This document shows positions 17,720 to 25,803 of a DNA stretch of 50,717 bases, in pieces. The DNA is taken from positions 1 to 50,717 of IMG/VR virus record IMGVR_UViG_3300035698_023245. One strand, given 5' to 3'. Position 1 is the first letter of the stretch, and every line of letters starts with the position of its first letter. The stretch is from a virus. The notes under the pieces are model-generated. The model worked only from the letters and a program-made list of their open reading frames with translations, was not told the DNA's origin and did no database searches. Position numbers and translations under genes: made by a program.

Positions 17720-18204
17720 TTTTTCTCCTTTATACCAAAATAATATGTTTCGCTACCAACTATTTCAGATTCTATTGTTTTTAATTCTTTAAATAAAAGT
17801 TCTAGCCCCTCTTTTGTAAATCTCCAATAATCATTCGGGTGTTCATGTTTAGCAAAATTAATACCAGAAGCAGCAATTAATACATAGCCCTTTGGTTTTA
17901 CTACTCTAATTATTTCTTCTGCTGACACGAAAGGGTTTGTGTCGTGTTCTAACATGTCTAAACAAACTACCAAATCAAATTTACCATCTTCAAACAGTAA
18001 ATCTTGTGCATTACAAACCACGTCTACGTTAAGACCTTCTCTCATATCTACACCGATATAATCCCAATCTTCGTCAAATAAATCTTTTATGTTTCCATTT
18101 ACATCGAGGCTACCAAGATCCATTACTTGTTTGTGTTTTGGGGTATCACCAAAATTCATCTTTTTAAGGTTTTTAATTATCCAATCTTTATTTTTCTGCA
18201 TCAT
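17710..18204 (-). CDS. SAM-dependent methyltransferase (Methyltransf_11 type)
   Basis: Motif I is VMDLGSLDVNGNIKDLF. The acidic strand-2 residue is in YIGVDMREG, and FDLVVCLDMLEHDTNP corresponds to the post-motif with the typical D-x-L-E-H. This pattern is shared by methyltransferases acting on small molecules, sugars or lipids. At 164 residues it is a minimal Rossmann enzyme. Overlaps on both sides tie it to the glycosyltransferase operon. Confidence 0.8.
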   Translation of the reverse strand: MMQKNKDWIIKNLKKMNFGDTPKHKQVMDLGSLDVNGNIKDLFDEDWDYIGVDMREGLNVDVVCNAQDLLFEDGKFDLVVCLDMLEHDTNPFVSAEEIIRVVKPKGYVLIAASGINFAKHEHPNDYWRFTKEGLELLFKELKTIESEIVGSETYYFGIKEKKCE

Positions 18205-18857
18205 TTTTTATATTCCGATAATTGTTTGACAGCATCTTTTCTATTTTGTAAATGTTGTGGAGATGAACTTATTCCTTTTTCATTAGACGCTAGTGGTATA
18301 GGTGCAGATTCTTGATGGTATGGAATTACATAGTTTTTATAGTTTGACATGCTTAAAATGATATCATCTTCTTTACTTGTAAGTTTGGCATGTAGTTCTA
18401 CGTCAAAAGAATTCATAAGGTGCTCTTTTTTGCAGAAGTGTACCATGCCTAGAATTATGTCTACTTTTTTTTCAACTTTAGTAAAAAAATTGTCACGATG
18501 CAGAGAATAAAAATCGTTTGGGATAATATTACGCCCATAATAACCAAGTATTGAATTTGGATACAAGTCGGCGAAATCTAAGAAATTAGATAAGGCTTTT
18601 GGATTTAGCTTAACGTCATCATCTACAAAAAGGCAGTAGTCACAATCTGTTGCAAGGGCTATCGCATGACGTATTCTGCACCCCATGTTTTTACTCATAT
18701 TTATACAAGTCACACCGTCTCGTTGAATGTTTACTTCTGGGTTGTTGTTTATAACGTAGATTTCGTTGAACTTTTCCGTCTGGTTTTTAAGAGAGTCCAA
18801 CACAATGTCAAAGGTTTCTGGTCGATTATAGTTTAGTAAAAATGCGTTAATTTTCAT
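18201..18857 (-). CDS. Family 2 glycosyltransferase
   Basis: The 218-residue protein opens INAFLLNYNRPETFDIVL and has YCLFVDDDVKLNP as the DxD motif. The region after the DDD is shorter than in classical GT2 enzymes, so this is a compact member. It begins 11 bases inside the previous gene and ends with an ATGA-type junction onto the methyltransferase. Confidence 0.8.
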   Translation of the reverse strand: MKINAFLLNYNRPETFDIVLDSLKNQTEKFNEIYVINNNPEVNIQRDGVTCINMSKNMGCRIRHAIALATDCDYCLFVDDDVKLNPKALSNFLDFADLYPNSILGYYGRNIIPNDFYSLHRDNFFTKVEKKVDIILGMVHFCKKEHLMNSFDVELHAKLTSKEDDIILSMSNYKNYVIPYHQESAPIPLASNEKGISSSPQHLQNRKDAVKQLSEYKK

Positions 18858-19116
18858 TGCTCAGCATCTCCTTAACAGATTCAAAGAGAGCATCGCAAAC
18901 ACTATCTGCTTTTATGTTTAGATAAACAGCGTGCCCATCGTGACAGTAAAGTGCATAGATATACTCATCACCTAAAAACTCTATCATCTGCCCGATAGAG
19001 GGGTACATCTTGTACCACCCTATATCCAAGTCAAACACGGCTGACGGTTCGCCAAGTACTGCCTTGTCTTCTTTGGTTAGCTCGTTCCATTGTTCTTCTG
19101 TTATGCGTTGTTTCAT
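18847..19116 (-). CDS. Small hypothetical protein
   Basis: Eighty-nine residues with no recognised motif. The N-terminus is helical and charged, and the middle has YIYALYCHDGHAVYLNI, a short beta-like stretch. It is coupled at both ends to glycosyltransferase genes. Confidence 0.5.
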   Translation of the reverse strand: MKQRITEEQWNELTKEDKAVLGEPSAVFDLDIGWYKMYPSIGQMIEFLGDEYIYALYCHDGHAVYLNIKADSVCDALFESVKEMLSNEN

Positions 19117-20006
19117 AGGTGTTTATCCATAAAAGCAATATTTTCATAGAAATCATCAACTAAGGTGTAGTGGTCAACGTTGCCAATATCATGTAGCTGT
19201 ACCTTGTTGAATCCTTGAGATTTAAACCTGGATTCTCTAAAGCTGTACATACCCTTCTCGCCTATTATTTTATACCTGAGTGTTTTTGTATGAATTCCCT
19301 CATAACCAGCCCTGCCGATAGATTTTTCTAAAGCGAAATCACAATGTTCAGTATTATAAACTTTCATAATCTTCTCACGTTCTGATTTGTAAACTTCTTG
19401 GTTGTAAAGTAGTTCTCTAAAATCACAAGTGCTTGAAGTGTTCCAATAGCATCTCATTTGTTTTTCTATCTTATCCCATGTACGTTTAAACAAGCCTATT
19501 TCACAACGATGTGAAAAACCAAATGCTACTTCATCTTCTAGTATTTTAGCTTCTTCAAGAGATTGAAAGTTGTCTCCAGTATGACGAAAACTGGTTTGTA
19601 CAGAAGCTATCTCAAGGTTGTTTTTAAACTGATCGTAGAGGGCTAAATGCGTCTTGATAAAATAAGGGTTAACCTCGACATCATTGTCTATTAGAACCAC
19701 GTAGTCATAGTCAAACCCTTCAAATAGTGTAACCAATTGAAGTTTTTTCATGTATGCTGCGCCACAATTACCCATACATCTAAGAACCTCAACGTTAGGA
19801 AGACCAGAATTTCTCAACAAAGTTTCAGAGGCTGCTACTTCTTCTATTGTTGCGTATTCTTTTTGAGAAAAGATATTGTAAAAACCATCCTGTACCAAGA
19901 AGAAATCAACCTTATCAACGTCAGCATTTTTCTTCAAAGAATCAAGACATCTTTTCAAATAGTCTACTCTTTTAAGACTACGAATTGAGATACAAATATT
20001 GTTCAT
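19113..20006 (-). CDS. Glycosyltransferase, GT2-like
   Basis: The 297-residue product begins ICISIRSLKRVDYLKRCL, a GT-A first strand and helix, and has YVVLIDNDVEVNPYF as the D-x-D motif. The following 150 residues, with FGFSHRCEIGLFKR, form the acceptor part. An ATGA overlap joins it to the 89-residue gene. It resembles the enzyme at 24762-25562 in the first strand and DxD context. Confidence 0.75.
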   Translation of the reverse strand: MNNICISIRSLKRVDYLKRCLDSLKKNADVDKVDFFLVQDGFYNIFSQKEYATIEEVAASETLLRNSGLPNVEVLRCMGNCGAAYMKKLQLVTLFEGFDYDYVVLIDNDVEVNPYFIKTHLALYDQFKNNLEIASVQTSFRHTGDNFQSLEEAKILEDEVAFGFSHRCEIGLFKRTWDKIEKQMRCYWNTSSTCDFRELLYNQEVYKSEREKIMKVYNTEHCDFALEKSIGRAGYEGIHTKTLRYKIIGEKGMYSFRESRFKSQGFNKVQLHDIGNVDHYTLVDDFYENIAFMDKHL

Positions 20007-20691
20007 AGTTTTTGTACCTTATAATAATTACACCTAGGTCTTGTGCTCTTTCCATGATTGCATATGTGCCACGATTCATTCTATCGCCACGAACAGATGA
20101 GAAAATGTCTGTCTTTGGTCGCATCTTTTTATCAACTTCTTGCATGTTACCGAAATGGTCTTTTCCTTTTATTGTTGCGTGATTACTACCTATGATGTAG
20201 ATAGGATTACAACCCATCATAATTGCGGTATACAAACAAACGTGTAAACACGTACCATTTCCACCAAAAGTATCTATTGTAGCGTTTTTAGCCGATTCTA
20301 CTTGATCTTCCATGGCTTGTACGCCTATTTCTCTGAAGATATCGTTGGGGTCTTTGTTGGGTGGGTAAGGTACTAATTTTACGTGGTATACGTCTTTGAA
20401 ATCTTTGATTATTTCTAGTGAGTTTTTGCCACTTTTTCCATAGAACGGGTAAGCGAATATACAAGTTTTATTTTTGTAGTTTTCGTCACGTTCGTTTAAG
20501 TATGTGACTCTATCCATTTCGTTTGCATAGTGATACGTAGCATTAGGAAATTTGAGATGAGCTAGATGAAGCGTAATTGAAAGTTTATCATCAAAGAAAT
20601 CATCTGGATAGCCATCGAGAGTAGGGTCTGAACCTGCTATCCAAGCTCCTTTATTTTCATGTTTTTTGTGTAGCGCTGTTATCATTCTCAT
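19978..20691 (-). CDS. DUF115-like glycosyltransferase-fold protein
   Basis: The 237-residue product has WIAGSDPTLDGYPDDF near the start and GCNPIYIIGSNHATIKGKDHF late, the latter like the G-x-N-P-I/V-x-x-G-D motif of DUF115 and sialyltransferase-like proteins that act on surface glycans in bacteria and archaea. The region GNGTCLHVCLYTAIMMG fits the conserved helix before it. The substrate is unknown. It overlaps neighbours by about 30 bases on each side. Confidence 0.65.
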   Translation of the reverse strand: MRMITALHKKHENKGAWIAGSDPTLDGYPDDFFDDKLSITLHLAHLKFPNATYHYANEMDRVTYLNERDENYKNKTCIFAYPFYGKSGKNSLEIIKDFKDVYHVKLVPYPPNKDPNDIFREIGVQAMEDQVESAKNATIDTFGGNGTCLHVCLYTAIMMGCNPIYIIGSNHATIKGKDHFGNMQEVDKKMRPKTDIFSSVRGDRMNRGTYAIMERAQDLGVIIIRYKNYEQYLYLNS

Positions 20692-21256
20692 AGTAATTCC
20701 ATTCCTTAATTAAACCATTTTTCTTAAAAGCCCAATCAGCAAAACAATCGTAATAGTCAAAATCTTTTTTACCCCGAACTTCGAAATTGATACTGTGCTT
20801 GGTGCAATATTCGTCTACTGCTTTAACTACGCCGCTAAAAGCGCCATCGTAATCATGTCCTGATATTATACCACCAATTTTTACTTTTGGTGTCCACAAA
20901 CGAATATCTTCTTCAATGTGTTCGTAATTATGGTTGCCATCTAAGTAAACGAAGTCCAGAGACTCGTCTTCAAATAAAACACAAGCTTCCTTAGATGTTT
21001 TTCTTACAACGTCTATTTTTTCACAGTAGTCTTGTAGAAAAATTTCTGTGTATTCAAACGAATCATCACCATTATATCCCGAATAGTCAATCCAAGGGTC
21101 AATCAAACTTATCTTTTTTATATCCATTACTTGAAGCATGAAAAATGCATGATAACCTCGCCATATACCAATCTCTGCTCCGACTAAATCTTTGTCTTTA
21201 AGTAAAAAGTCGAACGGTCTTTGATATATTTTCTTACTAAATGGAGGTAGGCTCAT
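20657..21256 (-). CDS. Class I SAM methyltransferase, tandem copy 2
   Basis: The start is placed at MSLPPF (21256) because it overlaps the upstream stop as ATGA; a start 15 bases earlier is possible. LVGAEIGIWRGYHAFFML is motif I, LIDPWIDY the strand-2 motif and FVYLDGNHNYEHIEED with GHDYDGAF the catalytic region. It is a paralogue of the gene just upstream, sharing the QRPFD lead-in to motif I. Confidence 0.8.
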   Translation of the reverse strand: MSLPPFSKKIYQRPFDFLLKDKDLVGAEIGIWRGYHAFFMLQVMDIKKISLIDPWIDYSGYNGDDSFEYTEIFLQDYCEKIDVVRKTSKEACVLFEDESLDFVYLDGNHNYEHIEEDIRLWTPKVKIGGIISGHDYDGAFSGVVKAVDEYCTKHSINFEVRGKKDFDYYDCFADWAFKKNGLIKEWNYYENDNSATQKT

Positions 21257-21831
21257 TTTATAAACATCCAATCGTTGTTATGTGTGTAATTAGGGAACTG
21301 TTTTTTACCAAGAACTTCATACATGATGACACGTTCATCGCAGAATTCTCTGACAGCTTTTTGTATGCCCTCGAAATCTTTGCAGAAATCATGTCCACCA
21401 ATCAGACCACCTTTTTTGACTTTAGGATACCATAACTCTATGTCTTTTTTTACGTACCTATATTCGTGATTGCCGTCTATGTAAACAAAATTAAGTGACT
21501 CATCTTCAAAATTAAGTACCGCACTATCTGAGAAGTCTTTAATTAGAAGAGTGTTATCGAGAACATTGAATCTTTCTACTACAAAGTCATAAGCTGGTCC
21601 AACTTTTTCTTTTTTTGTTATGTCTGAGTAGTCTTCATAGTCAGTCCATGGGTCTATCAAGAACAATGTTTCTATACTAAATCTTTTAAGTAATTCACTA
21701 GCATGACCGCCTTTATATACGCCTATTTCTGCGCCAATTAGATTCTTTCTATTGAAAGAGGCTAGTCTGTAGTCAAAAGGTCTTTGATGCTCGCCTACTA
21801 TAAAATCTTCAGTTAATCTAGCTGTAGTCAT
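21253..21831 (-). CDS. Class I SAM methyltransferase, tandem copy 1
   Basis: The 192-residue product carries LIGAEIGVYKGGHASELL, LIDPWTDYED, FVYIDGNHEYRYVKKD and GGHDFCKDF in the same order as its downstream neighbour and as the enzyme at 7093-7647. All three are Methyltransf_24-type enzymes. Two adjacent diverged copies suggest methylation of two different positions or sugars. Confidence 0.8.
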   Translation of the reverse strand: MTTARLTEDFIVGEHQRPFDYRLASFNRKNLIGAEIGVYKGGHASELLKRFSIETLFLIDPWTDYEDYSDITKKEKVGPAYDFVVERFNVLDNTLLIKDFSDSAVLNFEDESLNFVYIDGNHEYRYVKKDIELWYPKVKKGGLIGGHDFCKDFEGIQKAVREFCDERVIMYEVLGKKQFPNYTHNNDWMFIK

Positions 21832-22519
21832 TTTTCACCCATTTTAAAAAGTATTCTTCACGTATTTCTCGCAATTCTTTTGTTAGATGTAGTGCGTTTT
21901 CGTCTTTATTTTCAGGCAATATATGACAACAATCTTTTGTCAGTGGTGGTACTATTAAAGGCATTTTTTCTAAGAGAGGTTGCCCTCTAGTCTTAAAAGC
22001 AGTTACGTAATTTGCTAACTTTATTTCTGTTTGGAACCACCAATCATCAATGTATTTAGATGGGCATTTACTAATATCTATATCTGTTCTTTTATTTGTC
22101 AGCATTACTAGACCACAAATATAGTCTACTGCGACAGGTTCTTCAATGTTCCAACCACGATACCCAGTCGCTTCGTAGTATGTATCGCCAGTAAATACTT
22201 TTCCCATTATGCCGACAATATTGTTGTTGTAATATTTTAACAGCTGACCAGTAAGATTATTTCCAGGTAATACATCATCATCAGCAAATAGCACAGTATC
22301 GTTTTTAGCGAACTGTGCTATTGCGTATTTAGCCTGTGGACCTAAATTTCTAGAAGCACTCATAACGAGAGTATCTGATATGTCCGTTCTGAACGAACCA
22401 GAATTATCCATTACGATAACTTCGTTTACTTTGTATTGCTTATGCCATGCCCGTATGATTCTTTCTAAGTTCTTGAATCTCTTGTGACACGGTATTATGA
22501 CTGTAATCTTTTTTTTCAT
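21818..22519 (-). CDS. Family 2 glycosyltransferase
   Basis: The 233-residue protein begins ITVIIPCHKRFKNLERII and has VLFADDDVLPGNN as its DxD site. The region VDYICGLVMLTNKR resembles the acceptor loop of GT2 proteins that start from a lipid or protein. The gene follows the DUF2061 gene without a gap and overlaps the methyltransferase by 14 bases. Confidence 0.8.
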   Translation of the reverse strand: MKKKITVIIPCHKRFKNLERIIRAWHKQYKVNEVIVMDNSGSFRTDISDTLVMSASRNLGPQAKYAIAQFAKNDTVLFADDDVLPGNNLTGQLLKYYNNNIVGIMGKVFTGDTYYEATGYRGWNIEEPVAVDYICGLVMLTNKRTDIDISKCPSKYIDDWWFQTEIKLANYVTAFKTRGQPLLEKMPLIVPPLTKDCCHILPENKDENALHLTKELREIREEYFLKWVKNDYS

Positions 22520-22903
22520 TTATTTCTCCAGCTTTTCCCAAACCTTTTCGTTCAGGTAGTACATGATTAGTTTAATTACTGTATAAGTACCTGTAATTGC
22601 GGTTACTTTACTCCAAGAACCAGTGAACAGATAAACTATTGAACCACCAAGACCCATGCCTAGTATGATTTCGTAAGTTATAGCTTTTGCCACTTTTCTC
22701 AATTTATCAATGGGATTTTTCAATTTGAGCCAAAGCCTCTCGTGTGCATAGAATACAAACAAGAATGTAGCGTGGTGTACGAACGTGATGTAGGTGGTTG
22801 TAATCCATTTCCTGGTGTAGAAATACGTTACTGCCGCCAGAACAACTACGCCCATGATACGCCAGATAATACTTTTCGTTGCAGACAATTTATGACTTGT
22901 CAT
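22520..22903 (-). CDS. DUF2061-like membrane protein
   Basis: The 127-residue protein has about four hydrophobic segments: IWRIMGVVVLAAVTYFYT, TTTYITFVHHATFLFVFY, ITYEIILGMGLGGSIVYL and VTAITGTYTVIKLIMYYL. The Ser-Ile-x-W-R start, the H-AxxxxxYxHERxW motif and WEKL tail match DUF2061, small inner-membrane proteins often found beside sulfate/nucleotide or polysaccharide genes. It may anchor or assist the glycan enzymes. Confidence 0.7.
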   Translation of the reverse strand: MTSHKLSATKSIIWRIMGVVVLAAVTYFYTRKWITTTYITFVHHATFLFVFYAHERLWLKLKNPIDKLRKVAKAITYEIILGMGLGGSIVYLFTGSWSKVTAITGTYTVIKLIMYYLNEKVWEKLEK

Positions 22904-22926
22904 GTGAACCCTCGAATTTTAAAAAA

Positions 22927-23367
22927 TTAATAGCTATTTTCTTTATGCTGCCAGTTCTTTAGAACTTTATTCTTGATAGAAGTGCTTGTTTGCCCTGCAT
23001 AATAAGGCATGGCAATTACTCTTCCACCGTATTCTTTTACTATAAGCTTTGCATTCTCTAAGTCTTTTTCTGTATGGCTTGTGCTTTCAAACAAAACATC
23101 AGGCTCTAGTTGCTTTGCGTTTGGTAGTGGCGAATAATCTTCTTGCTTCACTGCTACGTCAACGCATTTTAGCTGTTTTATCATTTCTAGACGTTCGCCA
23201 AATGAAACTATGGGCTTTACTTTTCTCTCCATTGTTGCGCCATCTGTTAGCACACCCACAACTAACTTGTCGCACAAACCCTTACATGCTGTCAAATGCT
23301 TTAAGTGACCTATGTGAATTAAATCTGCTACCACGTATGCGTATCCAACAACCATTTCATACCTCAT
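22927..23367 (-). CDS. Cytidylyltransferase-like nucleotidyltransferase
   Basis: The 146-residue protein carries the HIGH motif (HIGHLKHL) that holds the phosphates of CTP or ATP, then KLVVGVLTD and late the TSTSIKNKV segment, which matches the IS-T-xI motif of glycerol-3-phosphate and phosphocholine-type cytidylyltransferases. It would make a CDP-activated alcohol. With a LicD-like protein in the other island, it could feed a phospho-alcohol decoration pathway. Confidence 0.8.
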   Translation of the reverse strand: MRYEMVVGYAYVVADLIHIGHLKHLTACKGLCDKLVVGVLTDGATMERKVKPIVSFGERLEMIKQLKCVDVAVKQEDYSPLPNAKQLEPDVLFESTSHTEKDLENAKLIVKEYGGRVIAMPYYAGQTSTSIKNKVLKNWQHKENSY

Positions 23368-23485
23368 TTATAACTGAGTTTTTATTCTTGTCTTTTTTCT
23401 TTTTTCTCTTTCTTCTTTTTTCTTTAAGCGAAAGCTTAGCTGGCTTTTTCTTGTCTTTTTTCTGCTTGTTTTTTCCTTTCGCCAT
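23357..23485 (-). CDS. Lysine-rich small basic protein
   Basis: The 42-residue product is about half Lys and Arg (KEKRRKRKKKKDKNKN) and begins MAKGKNKQKK. An SD-like GGAG precedes the ATG. It overlaps the cytidylyltransferase start by 11 bases. The composition suggests binding of nucleic acid or another polyanion, but no function is known. Confidence 0.55.
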   Translation of the reverse strand: MAKGKNKQKKDKKKPAKLSLKEKRRKRKKKKDKNKNSVINEV

Positions 23486-23494
23486 TTTATCTCC

Positions 23495-23911
23495 TTAATG
23501 ATTTAAGACTTGTTTCCTTAGTTCTGGGTTCTCATGGATATTGCCGAGCTTTTCTATGTCATATGGTTCTGCCGTTGCCTGATTGTAGTCGGTTAATGGT
23601 TGATACAAAACAGAATTACTTAAACCAAAAGTAAGCCTATTCCATATTACTTTCAAGATGCGCCAATCAAGATCAGGTTCTTCGTCCCAATCATTAGCCA
23701 AGTTGTGTATTTTTACAATATCCCCTTTGTATATTTCTGTACCGTTCTTATCCTTGAGTCCTGTGTATTGTCCGACTGTTTCTGGGGCTACTTCCCATAG
23801 CATTCCACCTAAATCTGGTAATATGCAGTGATTTATGGAACCTTTGACATAGTACCCGTATACCCATTCTCCGTTATCTATTCGTTTTCCTCGGAACTTT
23901 ATCTCTCTCAT
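23495..23911 (-). CDS. YopX-family protein, copy 2
   Basis: The 138-residue protein has the full YopX signature: MREIKFRGKR, NGEWVYGYYV, VGQYTGLKDKNGTEIYKGDI and the C-terminal GNIHENPEL. YopX proteins are widespread in phages and have no settled role. It follows a second YopX gene with an ATGA overlap. Confidence 0.9.
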   Translation of the reverse strand: MREIKFRGKRIDNGEWVYGYYVKGSINHCILPDLGGMLWEVAPETVGQYTGLKDKNGTEIYKGDIVKIHNLANDWDEEPDLDWRILKVIWNRLTFGLSNSVLYQPLTDYNQATAEPYDIEKLGNIHENPELRKQVLNH

Positions 23912-24303
23912 TTGTCCTCCCTTAGCTCAGGGTTCTCGTGTTTATTACCGATGACTAAAATTGATTCTCTCTCTCCACGTAGCGTGTAGTCATAGAACCA
24001 TTTGGCTGTTCCATTTCCATATGAAACTCGGTAGGCTGCGCCACTTGCCGACCATACTACTTCCCCAATCCCGTTGTGGTCTCTCACAATATCATCCTCG
24101 TATATCTCTATGCCGTTCTTATCCTTGCGTCCTATGTATTGCATGGGGATTCTTCCTTTTGCTTCTAAACCGAACTCGGTTGCACCAAGATAATCACCAT
24201 TCGTGAAGTTAAATTGTTCCCTATCCTGTAGGTTGCCAAGCGTAAATGGTTCGGTCATTAATTTGTCGGTCGCATCCCAAACTCGGAACTTTATTTCTAG
24301 CAT
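23908..24303 (-). CDS. YopX-family protein, copy 1
   Basis: The 131-residue product begins MLEIKFRVWDATDKLM and has MQYIGRKDKNGIEIYEDDIV and GNKHENPEL, the YopX hallmarks. It is diverged from its neighbour in the middle third, so the pair is an old duplication or two independent gains. It abuts the HTH gene with no gap. Confidence 0.9.
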   Translation of the reverse strand: MLEIKFRVWDATDKLMTEPFTLGNLQDREQFNFTNGDYLGATEFGLEAKGRIPMQYIGRKDKNGIEIYEDDIVRDHNGIGEVVWSASGAAYRVSYGNGTAKWFYDYTLRGERESILVIGNKHENPELREDK

Positions 24304-24765
24304 CTATCTACCTCTATTTTTATATTTTTTTATACAATGGCGAAAACGCCAACCAGATACAACCATAACATTTTTAACGCCTAATATTTTTGCGATTTCT
24401 TTATCTGTCTTCGTTTTGTAATCTTCTTCGGTAAGTGATTTCCAATCGTATTTACTTTCAAATCGTCTGTCTAGAAATTTTTTATCTAATCTGTTGATGT
24501 GTACACTGACGCTATTCATGCTACAACCAACTATTTCTGCAATTTCTTTTCTTGTTTTATTGGTTGTATCTAATGCCATAATTCGTTTTTGAACTGTCGT
24601 ACCAGTATGCTTGTTATAATTTATTGGTCTAGGTTTACCCAACCTTTTTCTGACTTGTCTTACCCGTTCCCTACTTACTCCTAGCTTTTTAGCCAATAAG
24701 ACATCTTGTTTTTCCCAATCAATATTTTCCCAATCCAACACTATTGTTTTGTACATTTTTTTCAC
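24304..24765 (-). CDS. Multi-helix-turn-helix DNA-binding protein
   Basis: The 153-residue protein has three HTH-like segments: DVLLAKKLGVSRERVRQVRK (about residues 20-40), RKEIAEIVGCSMNSVSVHIN (about 75-95), and KEIAKILGVKNVMVVSGWRF (about 124-144). Each is preceded by an aromatic-rich linker; D-W-E-N-I-D-W and Y-D-W-K-S-L are alike. Arrays of such units occur in phage regulators and in the DNA-recognition parts of homing nucleases; no nuclease motif is present. A regulator of this operon is the simplest reading. Confidence 0.6.
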   Translation of the reverse strand: MKKMYKTIVLDWENIDWEKQDVLLAKKLGVSRERVRQVRKRLGKPRPINYNKHTGTTVQKRIMALDTTNKTRKEIAEIVGCSMNSVSVHINRLDKKFLDRRFESKYDWKSLTEEDYKTKTDKEIAKILGVKNVMVVSGWRFRHCIKKYKNRGR

Positions 24766-25562
24766 TTAATAATAAATTCTTTAATTACTTTATCTGCTGA
24801 ATTTGTATAAATTGATTTGTGACAATCGCCATTTCTTTTTGCTTTTTCTGGGTTGTTGTGTAACCCAGAAATACCTATGCCTGTAGCCCTGTTAACAACG
24901 AATCTAGCCCTTTTCATATTTGCTTCATGTATTGCAAAGTCTTTTCCAGCGTCTTGTGACGTTACACTAAAGGCGTACTCATGTTTGTTGAATAGTTCTT
25001 TAATTTTATTCTCGTCTCTTTTGTTGTACGGTTTATTTTTAACTATATCGTAATATTTATGATAATACTTTTCTACTTTAAGCCACTTTTTACTCCAGAT
25101 TGCTTCAACCCAGAAATGACCGTTAATTATCTTTATTTCATTTACTTCTTCACCAAGTTTTTGAAATCCAGGAGAGACAGTGGCGATGTCAGTATCTTTT
25201 GTAAAATCTAAAGCGTTTAGTATCAGTGGTATAAAAAAGGGGCTTACAACCACATCTTCTTCCATGAAGATAAACTTCTCGTACGTGTTGCTTAGAAATT
25301 GTAGAGCCTCGTATTCGTTAATTGCTACCGATACGTTTAAACCTCTTTTATGAACAGTACCCCTTGGCATGATTTCTTCAAACACGGCAACGCTATCGTC
25401 TATGCTTTGCTTCATTGTTACTTCTTTACCAGTAAATTTACAAATATGTCCATCTTGAAATAGGTGTATTTCTATATCTGTTAAATCGTTCTTACTTAAC
25501 GATTCGAGCATTAGTTTTAAATAATTACTTCTATTCCAAGCTATGATACCTATACCTAGCAT
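24762..25562 (-). CDS. Glycosyltransferase, GT2-like
   Basis: The 266-residue enzyme begins LGIGIIAWNRSNYLKLML and has FIFMEEDVVVSPFF as its acidic motif; EED in place of DxD is seen in GT13-like N-acetylglucosaminyltransferases, as is the arrangement of the following TVSPG and W-SKKW segments. It may therefore be nearer to GT13/DUF families than to classical GT2. ATGA coupling joins it to the HTH gene. Confidence 0.7.
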   Translation of the reverse strand: MLGIGIIAWNRSNYLKLMLESLSKNDLTDIEIHLFQDGHICKFTGKEVTMKQSIDDSVAVFEEIMPRGTVHKRGLNVSVAINEYEALQFLSNTYEKFIFMEEDVVVSPFFIPLILNALDFTKDTDIATVSPGFQKLGEEVNEIKIINGHFWVEAIWSKKWLKVEKYYHKYYDIVKNKPYNKRDENKIKELFNKHEYAFSVTSQDAGKDFAIHEANMKRARFVVNRATGIGISGLHNNPEKAKRNGDCHKSIYTNSADKVIKEFIIK

Positions 25563-25792
25563 TCTTTACCTTTCTTTGAATCTTTATATCCTAGTTCGTA
25601 TGCTTTCATAAGGTAAAATTTGATATTATCAGGAGTTTTACCGTTGTCGTCTATTTCCCATAATTTTTCTATTTTAGGGTCAAAAGTAAAATTTAAAATA
25701 AAATCTTTTAGTGATTTAGGCATGGTGTTTTTATATACGACGTGCTTCTTGCCATCAATAGTAAGAGTAGATTTTTTACTAAACATGTTCAT
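25556..25792 (-). CDS. Small hypothetical protein
   Basis: The start is set at MNMFSKK (25792) because GGGAG lies six bases before it; a start 21 bases upstream has no such site. The 78-residue product has no known motif. The leader begins directly after one arm of the 17-bp inverted repeat. Confidence 0.5.
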   Translation of the reverse strand: MNMFSKKSTLTIDGKKHVVYKNTMPKSLKDFILNFTFDPKIEKLWEIDDNGKTPDNIKFYLMKAYELGYKDSKKGKEC

Positions 25793-25803
25793 AGTTTGCT
25801 CCC

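Noticed and set aside
23049-23498. 149-residue plus-strand frame
   Set aside because: Low-complexity Leu/Phe shadow of the cytidylyltransferase and Lys-rich genes; no ribosome site and wrong strand for this genome.
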